This document shows, in pieces, positions 1 to 5,759 of a stretch of 11,493 nt of DNA. The position numbers and the translations under genes were made by a program. Source of the DNA: Methanolobus sp. UBA118 (GTDB taxonomy: Archaea > Halobacteriota > Methanosarcinia > Methanosarcinales > Methanosarcinaceae); contig DACO01000182.1 of assembly GCA_002508635.1 (NCBI GenBank), positions 1 through 11,493 of the forward strand, in the 5' to 3' direction. The notes under the pieces are model-generated. The model saw nothing but the letters and a program-made list of their open reading frames with translations. It had not been told where the DNA came from and made no database searches. Numbering within the stretch: the first letter of the stretch is position 1; every line of letters starts with the position of its first letter.

Positions 1-352
1 CGGAAACAGTAAGGTTGCGGGTTTCCTCCGGCACCCAGGTCACAGTAGTGTCGGAAAATGAATAATCCTCGATACTTCCGTCGATCAGGACGTTTAACTT
101 ATCAAAGCTTAAGGTTTCACTTCCGGTATTTGTCATGGTTACCGTAAGGTCATAGGTCCCATTGAAAACGCCTGCAATGGAGTTATCGATCTCGATGTCA
201 GTGTTCAGGCGTTTGCTCTGCATCTCGTGTTGCTGGGCAGACGCATCTGCTGCTATCTCAGAAGATGTTGTCAGGGTCGTATAGGACAGGGTACCGAGAA
301 TGACCGCCGAGATGAAAAATATGACAACGACCACAGAAACCTCAAATCCCAT
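1..352 (-). CDS. arlF: Archaellum protein FlaF/ArlF, partial (3' end off the window)
   Basis: The first 117 residues are visible. The protein starts MGFEVS, followed by a single hydrophobic segment (about residues 5-24), a short polar helix, and a beta-rich region with repeated Thr/Val/Asp patterns typical of an immunoglobulin-like domain. This is the architecture of FlaF/FlaG archaellum components. FlaF of the family binds the S-layer and anchors the motor as a stator on the outer face of the membrane. The MGF start, followed by a polar stretch ending near RLNTDIEI, favours FlaF over FlaG. The ATG lies inside the end of arlCDE (11-bp overlap) and is preceded by GGAGG five bases upstream, so translational coupling is likely. 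The C-terminus lies beyond the left edge. FlaF is inferred from pattern and gene order; FlaG is the alternative. Confidence 0.75.
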   Translation of the reverse strand, partial: MGFEVSVVVVIFFISAVILGTLSYTTLTTSSEIAADASAQQHEMQSKRLNTDIEIDNSIAGVFNGTYDLTVTMTNTGSETLSFDKLNVLIDGSIEDYSFSDTTVTWVPEETRNLTVS

Positions 353-1646
353 AAAGTTCCTCCAGTCCGTGCTTCACCTTTGACATTTCCCGGTCCAGGG
401 AGCTTAACATGTTACGGTCGATCTTACGTCCGCACAGGCGCTCGACAAACAGCAGAGACTTGGTATGATCCTCGGGGAGCAGTCTCCAGGTTGGTTTTTC
501 CACATAGTAGTCGATCCCGCGGGCATAGGCCATTACCTCGGATCTTACGTCCTCGCTGATCCATCCGATGTCCACATAATAATCCAGTGCATCCATGAGA
601 TTGTTTCTGCCCACACGCTCCATCAGGAACTCTATCCAGTTGAGCAGTACGACAACGCTTGTGGGGTCGGTCCTTATGTTCTCAAGGCGCACCATGGGAA
701 CAATGTCCTTTTTGATCTTCCGGGCATCTTCATCGCCCTCATTGTCAGTAAGATCCTCAACAATCTCATCCCCGGCACCAGATACCGATTGTGGAGTCAC
801 AGGAACACCCTGCCTTTCAATCTCATCAACCCTTAAGGAAATACTGCTTGTGGTTTCCGCAAGTTCCAGTATATTCTGGTCGATAAGTTCGTTCTTGTTC
901 GAGAGTTCCTCTGTCTTTGCGGTGAGACCCTCTATGCTCTCATGAAGCATGGCCATGGCATCGGCGAAGGCCGTGAGTTTGGATTCCACATCCTGCATCT
1001 TGGAATCGATTTCCTGTGAGATTCCAGGCATGTTCAATTTATGGTCAATCGCATCCATATCGTTCTTGAAGACTACCAGCAGATCACCGATCTCAGTGAT
1101 CCTGTTCTCCACTTTCTCGAACCTCTCTATCGTGGCTCTGGAAGCCACATCATCACCCACGAAGGGATTCACCTGATTGGACACGATCTCATAGAGAGAA
1201 AGCAATTCAAGTACACTCTGATCGATCTTGTCCACGGTCTTTTTGATCTCTTCGTTCTCACGCTGCACCATGCTCAGTGTCACGTCAGCTTTGGAAACCT
1301 TCGATTCGACCTCTTTGATCCTCTTGGCGTTGAGCTCGATAGCCTCCTTGTTCTCAGAAGAGCCGGACTGACCGGAACCACCCGGACCTCCCATACCAGG
1401 CGGAGCACCACCTGGAGGAGCTGCACCTGGTGGCGCCATGCCTGGCGGACCTGAGGGAGCGTTTGAACCCGGCGGGCCCCCGGGAGGCATACCTGAACCC
1501 AGGTCCGGAACCGAACCCAGATCAGGAACACTATCCATAAAAGGGGGTTCGTTGGAGGCAAAGGGGGAACTACTCCCCTTCTTCTTTCCTTTTTTAGCAA
1601 GGATGCCTGAAGTTGCCTTTTTTATCTTATCAGTCAAGCCGGACAT
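342..1646 (-). CDS. arlCDE: Archaellum motor/switch protein, FlaC/D/E fusion (ArlCDE)
   Basis: A 434-residue cytoplasmic protein with three visible parts. Residues 1-98 are a basic, then Pro/Gly-rich low-complexity tail, including a duplicated SVPDLG unit at 39-50. Residues about 99-280 are heptad-like coiled coil; they include the FlaC-type motif LLSLYEIVSNQVNPFVG at 148-164. Residues about 315-434 form the FlaD/E domain (LLNWIEFLMERVGRNNLMDA, then DIGWISEDV). FlaC/D/E proteins form the cytoplasmic ring of the archaellum motor and, in euryarchaea, receive the chemotaxis signal through CheF and CheY. No membrane segment is present, as expected. It is the first gene of the operon: the gene to its right is divergent and no archaellin gene lies upstream. 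Its stop overlaps the arlF start. The start at 1646 has only a weak upstream GAG, but it gives the expected basic N-terminus. Confidence 0.93.
   Translation of the reverse strand: MSGLTDKIKKATSGILAKKGKKKGSSSPFASNEPPFMDSVPDLGSVPDLGSGMPPGGPPGSNAPSGPPGMAPPGAAPPGGAPPGMGGPGGSGQSGSSENKEAIELNAKRIKEVESKVSKADVTLSMVQRENEEIKKTVDKIDQSVLELLSLYEIVSNQVNPFVGDDVASRATIERFEKVENRITEIGDLLVVFKNDMDAIDHKLNMPGISQEIDSKMQDVESKLTAFADAMAMLHESIEGLTAKTEELSNKNELIDQNILELAETTSSISLRVDEIERQGVPVTPQSVSGAGDEIVEDLTDNEGDEDARKIKKDIVPMVRLENIRTDPTSVVVLLNWIEFLMERVGRNNLMDALDYYVDIGWISEDVRSEVMAYARGIDYYVEKPTWRLLPEDHTKSLLFVERLCGRKIDRNMLSSLDREMSKVKHGLEELYGI
1371..1493 (-). repeat. Pro/Gly-rich low-complexity coding repeat in arlCDE
   Basis: Codes for about residues 52-92 of ArlCDE, made of imperfect PPG, APPG and GGP units with interspersed Ala, Ser and Met. 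The DNA is correspondingly C/G-rich compared with its surroundings. It probably forms a flexible linker between the basic N-terminus and the coiled coil. Such a tract can change length by slippage. Confidence 0.8.
1497..1532 (-). repeat. Tandem 18-bp duplication in arlCDE (SVPDLG x2)
   Basis: Two adjacent 18-bp units encode SVPDLG-SVPDLG (residues 39-50). The copies differ at a few, mostly synonymous, positions, so the duplication is not brand new. Confidence 0.8.
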
Positions 1647-1672
1647 GGTTTCTCATAAAAGATAGCTATTGT

Positions 1673-1690
1673 TAGATATATCTATAGATA
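1673..1690. repeat. Two overlapping 12-bp AT-rich palindromes upstream of arlCDE
   Basis: TAGATATATCTA (1673-1684) and TATCTATAGATA (1679-1690) are perfect palindromes sharing six bases, 27-44 nt before the arlCDE start. They could be an operator or simply part of a TATA-type promoter; chance palindromes are common in AT-rich DNA. Confidence 0.4.
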
Positions 1691-1710
1691 CTTGAATATA
1701 CGTACAATAT

Positions 1711-1721
1711 TATATAAAAAT
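1711..1721 (-). promoter_or_regulatory. Candidate TATA box for the archaellum operon
   Basis: On the minus strand this reads ATTTTTATATA, about 65-75 nt upstream of the arlCDE ATG. Transcription would start near 1686, giving a leader of about 40 nt. A second AT-rich candidate lies at 1673-1690 and would give an almost leaderless mRNA. The sequence does not decide between them. Confidence 0.4.
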
Positions 1722-1762
1722 ATTGAATGAAAATGTTGGACCGAATAAGCAGGCTAAGGTGG

Positions 1763-1770
1763 ATTTAAAT
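1763..1770 (+). promoter_or_regulatory. Candidate TATA box for the methyltransferase gene
   Basis: ATTTAAAT lies 32-39 nt upstream of the GTG start at 1802. A start site about 25 nt downstream would leave a leader of only a few nucleotides, consistent with the lack of a good Shine-Dalgarno sequence. Confidence 0.5.
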
Positions 1771-1801
1771 CATTTGACATACCTTTGCTTCAAAGATAAG
1801 A

Positions 1802-2821
1802 GTGACACGTAAGAAGAAATTCGAACACAGGCTATTTTCCGACAAAGACGGAAAACGATTCGCAACTCCCGAAAATGTTGCTAAATACAGAGCCAAACGC
1901 CTCAAATGCAGTACCATCGCAGACATCAGTTGCGGGATCGGCGGGCAGACGATCTATTTTGCAGAGGAATGCGAGAAGGTCTTTGCAATAGAGATAGACC
2001 CTAAAAAGATAGAGTATGCCAGGAAAAACTGCAGGCAACTTGGTATCGATAATGTTGAATTCATCTGCGCCGATGCACTTTCCCCTGAGGCGATTGAAAG
2101 TCTACCCGATCTTGATGTGGTTTTCTCGGATCCTGCAAGACCACCAAGTGAAAAAAGGCGTGATATCAATAGTTTGCAGCCTTCGATCCCCGAAGTAATG
2201 GATGCCTACAGGGATAAGACATCGAACTTTGCCTTCGAGGCCCCACCTCAGCTTACACCTGAGAGGATTCCCTTTGACTGTGAGAAAGAATACCTATCCC
2301 TGGATGGCAAGATGAACCGTCTGGACCTCTATTTCGGGGAACTGAAAAAATGTGAGATATCAGCCATAGCACTTCCTTCCGGAGCCAGGATCGAATCGGA
2401 CGCTACTAACAGCCCGGATATTCAGGTGGTCAGTAAGCCGGCACTGTATGCCTATGAGCCGGAGGAATCGGTTGAAAGGGCAGGACTTCTTGCAGAGCTT
2501 GCCGGAGAAGTAAAAACACAGGCAAAGGATATCGGTGTTTTCCCGATTGATAAAAAGCGTATTTTCCTGACATCAATGGAAGATATAGATCATCGATTGT
2601 TCAAGAACAGGTACAAAGTGCTCAACACTCCGGCATTTGACATAGGCCGAATCAACAAATATCTTAAGGAGAACGGTTTCGGGACCGTATTGTTACGAGC
2701 TTCGGTGGATCCGAAAGAATACTGGGATATACGTAACAGTCTGGAAAAAGGACTCAGAGGAGACAGAAAAGCACATCTTTTCCTCAAAGGACAAACTGCC
2801 ATATTATGTGAGACACTGTAA
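1802..2821 (+). CDS. Class I SAM-dependent methyltransferase with THUMP-like C-terminal region
   Basis: A 339-residue protein with a Rossmann-type methyltransferase core. SAM-binding motif I is IADISCGIGGQT (39-50), the acidic residue after the second strand is in AIEIDP (62-67), and the active-site-like motif is FSDPARPPSEKRR (108-120). A DPAR motif together with a C-terminal region of about 110 residues fits the family of putative RNA methyltransferases that carry a THUMP-like domain after the catalytic core. By family an RNA substrate is likely, but the base and position cannot be read from the sequence. The start is GTG: no in-frame ATG, GTG or TTG lies between it and the upstream stop at 1775. 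It is divergent from the archaellum operon, and its stop is 2 bp from the stop of the convergent receiver gene. A Tgs1-like or N2-guanine RNA methyltransferase is an alternative name. Confidence 0.8.
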   Translation: MTRKKKFEHRLFSDKDGKRFATPENVAKYRAKRLKCSTIADISCGIGGQTIYFAEECEKVFAIEIDPKKIEYARKNCRQLGIDNVEFICADALSPEAIESLPDLDVVFSDPARPPSEKRRDINSLQPSIPEVMDAYRDKTSNFAFEAPPQLTPERIPFDCEKEYLSLDGKMNRLDLYFGELKKCEISAIALPSGARIESDATNSPDIQVVSKPALYAYEPEESVERAGLLAELAGEVKTQAKDIGVFPIDKKRIFLTSMEDIDHRLFKNRYKVLNTPAFDIGRINKYLKENGFGTVLLRASVDPKEYWDIRNSLEKGLRGDRKAHLFLKGQTAILCETL

Positions 2822-2823
2822 AC

Positions 2824-3198
2824 TTACTGACCATCCATTTCAAGCAGAGATCTGGTCCTCTTTATCAGTTCCTTTCTGCTGAATGGTTTTGTGATGTAGT
2901 CGTCCGCTTTTATGACATGCAGGCCCAGCATCTTGTCGAATTCCTGGCTTTTTACGGTCAGCATGGCAACCGGGAGACCCGGATTATTCTCTTTTATCTT
3001 GTGGAATGTTTCCCATCCGTTCATGTCGGGCATCATTATATCGAGCAGAATGGCATCTGGCAGCTCTTCTTTTATGAACTCCAGGCATTCAAAACCACTG
3101 TTTGCCCCGATAACATCTATGCCTTCAGATTCAAGAATAAGTTTCACAAGGTCTATGGTATCTGGCTCATCATCTACGACCATGACTTTGGGACACAT
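2824..3198 (-). CDS. Single-domain response regulator (CheY-like receiver)
   Basis: A 124-residue stand-alone receiver domain. It has the acidic pair D9-D10 in VVDDEPD, phospho-acceptor D53 in LLDIMMPDMNG, the switch residue T81 and the invariant K104 in DDYITKPF. No output domain follows, so it must act through a protein partner. Candidates are the neighbouring receiver-fusion protein, a histidine kinase encoded elsewhere, or the motility machinery. The start at 3198 is preceded by GGAG (3208-3211), well spaced, which supports it over an internal Met at residue 6. It lies 65 nt downstream of the receiver-fusion gene, with an AT-rich promoter candidate in the gap. It shares the LLDIMMPDM and DDYI-KPF blocks with its neighbour, so a duplicated receiver is plausible. 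I see no evidence that it is the chemotaxis CheY itself. Confidence 0.93.
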   Translation of the reverse strand: MCPKVMVVDDEPDTIDLVKLILESEGIDVIGANSGFECLEFIKEELPDAILLDIMMPDMNGWETFHKIKENNPGLPVAMLTVKSQEFDKMLGLHVIKADDYITKPFSRKELIKRTRSLLEMDGQ

Positions 3199-3250
3199 TT
3201 TTTATAACTCCTGAGAAAACGATCTTTCCAGATGAGAATCTAATACACTC

Positions 3251-3267
3251 TTTAAATATATATTTAA
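3251..3267 (-). promoter_or_regulatory. Candidate TATA box, internal promoter for the lone receiver gene
   Basis: An AT palindrome (TTAAATATATATTTAA on either strand) lies 53-69 nt upstream of the receiver start and overlaps the stop codon of the preceding gene. A start site about 25 nt downstream would give a leader of about 30 nt carrying the GGAG ribosome binding site. The receiver could therefore be transcribed on its own as well as from upstream. Confidence 0.5.
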
Positions 3268-4322
3268 TCCTCTTCTGTCCACCCAAGTCTTCTCATGACC
3301 ATCTTAATACGGGCTTTAACTTCCCTTTTGTCGAATGGTTTTGAGATATAATCGTCAATTCCAAGTTCCATACCCTTGACCTTATCTTCAACCGCTGTTT
3401 TTGCGGAAATCATTATAACAGGTATATCACTTGCGGTTTTACTTTCCTTAAGCTGCTCGACAACCTCATATCCGTCCATATCAGGCATCATGATATCCAG
3501 CAGTATAAGATCCGGTTTTTCCTTCAGGGCGGTTTCGATGGCCTGTTCACCGTTGTAGGCGACCAGGAACTCGTAAGGTTCGTTTATAAGCGAGAGTTTA
3601 AGAAGTTCGGGAATATCAGGTTCATCGTCCACGATAAGGATCTTCAGTTTATCACTTCTGATCTTCTTTCTGGAGTATTCCAGTTTGATAGAACCCTCTT
3701 CCACGGTGTACAGAAAGTCAAAATCCTTCAGTCCGACCTGTGCATGCACCTCACCTATATTTGTGGCTTCAAGTACGACATCAAAGAATGACTTGATAAG
3801 CATTTCCGTATCAGCGGAAACTATGTCCTTCAGGAGTATGGAAACCATACCGCCCTGCTTCTCACGTATCTTTTTCTCCACAAACTGCATGAAGTTCTCG
3901 ACCACCTGCATGGTGTCTCCTGCAAGAACGTTCATATTATCGATAACAAGCAGTGATCCGGGATTTTTCTCAAAAAGGTTGGATATGTGTGACGCCATCT
4001 TTGTATAATCTGCCGCAGAGCTACAGTAAAGAGTGTTCTTCTGAGGCTCCGTACCTGGCATTTCAATGTCAATGAACCAGATACGATCCATGAATCCATC
4101 GATATCCAGACCGAAATCCCCGAATTTGTTCAGGACCTTATCCCTGGGAGAATTAAGACAGAGCCAGACCACATTCCTGTCAGCATTGTTAGTCAGTACA
4201 TCGTACACATGAAAATAGACAAGACGTTCCACAAAGCTGTCTACAGGGGCAAAGAACAGAGAGGTCTTGTTTGCCAATTCACTCCTTAAAGTGGCCAGAA
4301 TTTCAGCAGTCCGATCTTCCAT
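3264..4322 (-). CDS. P-loop-less KaiC-like domain fused to a response regulator receiver
   Basis: A 352-residue protein in two parts. Residues about 16-210 follow the KaiC/RecA strand-helix order. However, the segment where the Walker A loop should be reads LFFAPVDSFVERL (22-34), with no GxxGxGK[ST]; a Walker B-like strand SLLVIDNMNVL remains at 123-133. Residues 225-346 are a complete receiver: D232-D233, phospho-acceptor D276 in LLDIMMPDMDG, S306 and K328 in DDYISKPF. The receiver should accept phosphate. The N-terminal domain probably does not hydrolyse ATP and may be a protein-binding platform. The KaiC relation is inferred from fold pattern. The gene starts 86 nt after the two-domain ATPase gene, beyond a terminator-like hairpin. 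No DNA-binding domain or membrane segment is visible. Confidence 0.82.
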   Translation of the reverse strand: MEDRTAEILATLRSELANKTSLFFAPVDSFVERLVYFHVYDVLTNNADRNVVWLCLNSPRDKVLNKFGDFGLDIDGFMDRIWFIDIEMPGTEPQKNTLYCSSAADYTKMASHISNLFEKNPGSLLVIDNMNVLAGDTMQVVENFMQFVEKKIREKQGGMVSILLKDIVSADTEMLIKSFFDVVLEATNIGEVHAQVGLKDFDFLYTVEEGSIKLEYSRKKIRSDKLKILIVDDEPDIPELLKLSLINEPYEFLVAYNGEQAIETALKEKPDLILLDIMMPDMDGYEVVEQLKESKTASDIPVIMISAKTAVEDKVKGMELGIDDYISKPFDKREVKARIKMVMRRLGWTEED

Positions 4323-4393
4323 TATCCCTAACCTTTATATTGTTTTATCAATATTGGTTCTATTTTCTTATTAATGTTTGGGATGTTTAATAT

Positions 4394-4410
4394 AAAAAAG
4401 CACAGGCTTT
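4394..4410 (-). terminator. Hairpin plus T-tract after the KaiC-like ATPase gene
   Basis: On the minus strand AAAGC, a 4-nt loop and GCTTT form a 5-bp stem overlapping the TAA stop, directly followed by a run of six T. It may end or attenuate transcription from alaS and the ATPase gene before the receiver genes. Archaeal termination depends mainly on the T-tract, so the hairpin may be incidental. Confidence 0.45.
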
Positions 4411-5749
4411 ATTTGATCGGGGTGATCCGTACCTGCGGATAGCCTGAACTGAAATCCATCTGGGCCACATACAATCCTGTTTTGGGTACAATACCATACA
4501 TGACAAGAGTCTTGTCAACGTTCTCGAACTTCCAGTGGGTCGTGGCCATATGTGCCACCGAATCGGTTATCTTCTGGCCATGTTTTGTAACAGCAAGCAC
4601 GACATTATCAGTAGTTTTAGTCACCGATGCCATCTGTCCTATGATAGGACTAATGTTCTCCCAGCCATAGTTGTACTCCATGCTGTCAAGCCCTATGTAA
4701 TCCAGAAGAGGAGAACCATGCTGTCGCACCATCTCATTCTTTGACTGATAGAAGACATCCATGTCTTTATATACATTACCTGAAAAAGCAGCGATGTATG
4801 AAGGAATTCGACCTTTCTGGTCACGTATCTCAAAACCCTTGAACTGCCCTGCAAGATCCTGGCCTGTGGTAAAGGGTGAGATCATCCTCTTTTCGGTCTC
4901 AACACTGGTACCCTCTGTGGGCATGCTCAACAGACCCCTGCCAAGGATCAGGTGATTGATAAATGTAGGAAGCAGTAAGCTGTAGAAAGAATCACCGACA
5001 CCGCTTGTGATCTCAAAGAGGTTGAAGCTACCTTTCTGATATCCTCCTCCAAGTATCGCATCAAAATCGGGACTGCCGGTGGATATCTTGCTTTCCATGG
5101 GATCTGCAATAGCATCGGGAACAGCGGTATTTTTGGGATAGGAAACCCTGAAGGGTTCGAAACTTGTGAACTTCCCGCCATCCAGTGTAAAAACATAGCG
5201 CGACTGGGACATCTCAACCCCACGGAGTTTTAGCAACTGGATCTTACGGATATCGGCATCATATATCTCCGAAACTTCAAGGGATACAACTCCGTCAACC
5301 AGATAATCAAGGGAAGTTACCTCTGTCTGCTCGGTGATGAGCACAAGATCAGCATTCACCTTTCTGGAAAAATCGGATAGCAGACGCTCGAGCTCGAACT
5401 TGTTGTCTTCCCATCGGGACGATCTGGTTGTGGCAATGCTCAGTGAGTCAATGGAGTCTACCACGATCATGGGTTTTGAATCACCGGACTCCCAGATCAC
5501 CTTGATCCGGGAAGCAAGCATCCTGAGAAAATCCTCGTTATTGCTGAAATCCCCCTCTATCCACGGGAATTTGCCATAGGATGAAGTTTTGTCTATCCGT
5601 GGAGATATGTAGACACAGTTCCCCTCGGGACAGAGCTCATTCAGTATTTCGAATACGAATGTGGTTTTACCGGTACCTGGTTTGCCTTTTACGAGCAGGG
5701 ACTTCCCGAACTGGGAAGAAAAGAACTGCTCTATCTCCCCTGGAATCAT
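4409..5749 (-). CDS. Two-domain KaiC/GvpD-like ATPase, second P-loop degenerate
   Basis: A 446-residue RecA-superfamily protein. Domain 1 has a canonical Walker A, GKPGTGKTT (22-30), and a Walker B strand, MIVVDSIDS (94-102). Strand two ends ISPRID instead of the Glu pair of KaiC, a pattern I associate with GvpD-type proteins. Domain 2 begins with the KaiC-like signature STGSPDFDAILGGGYQKGS (223-241), but the P-loop position reads ITSGVGDSF (247-255), without the lysine needed for nucleotide binding. One active and one regulatory domain is the simplest reading. No gas-vesicle genes are present, so a GvpD label would be homology only. The start has GAGGT five bases upstream, overlapping the alaS stop region, and only 10 nt separate the two genes. 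Cotranscription with alaS and a signalling role with the downstream receiver proteins are inferences. Confidence 0.82.
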   Translation of the reverse strand: MIPGEIEQFFSSQFGKSLLVKGKPGTGKTTFVFEILNELCPEGNCVYISPRIDKTSSYGKFPWIEGDFSNNEDFLRMLASRIKVIWESGDSKPMIVVDSIDSLSIATTRSSRWEDNKFELERLLSDFSRKVNADLVLITEQTEVTSLDYLVDGVVSLEVSEIYDADIRKIQLLKLRGVEMSQSRYVFTLDGGKFTSFEPFRVSYPKNTAVPDAIADPMESKISTGSPDFDAILGGGYQKGSFNLFEITSGVGDSFYSLLLPTFINHLILGRGLLSMPTEGTSVETEKRMISPFTTGQDLAGQFKGFEIRDQKGRIPSYIAAFSGNVYKDMDVFYQSKNEMVRQHGSPLLDYIGLDSMEYNYGWENISPIIGQMASVTKTTDNVVLAVTKHGQKITDSVAHMATTHWKFENVDKTLVMYGIVPKTGLYVAQMDFSSGYPQVRITPIK

Positions 5750-5759
5750 GATTTACCTC

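Noticed and set aside
465..1454. Several plus-strand open frames opposite arlCDE
   Set aside because: Their sequences mirror the codon pattern of the coiled-coil gene, they overlap each other in different frames, and none shows a domain.
1280..1600. 106-codon minus-strand frame overlapping the Pro/Gly-rich part of arlCDE
   Set aside because: It is a frame-shifted reading of the repetitive tract, with Arg/Val/Leu-rich nonsense composition and no start signals.
4409..5749. Gas vesicle regulator GvpD as a functional assignment
   Set aside because: Similarity to the GvpD/KaiC family is plausible, but no gas vesicle structural genes are present, so only the family-level name was kept.
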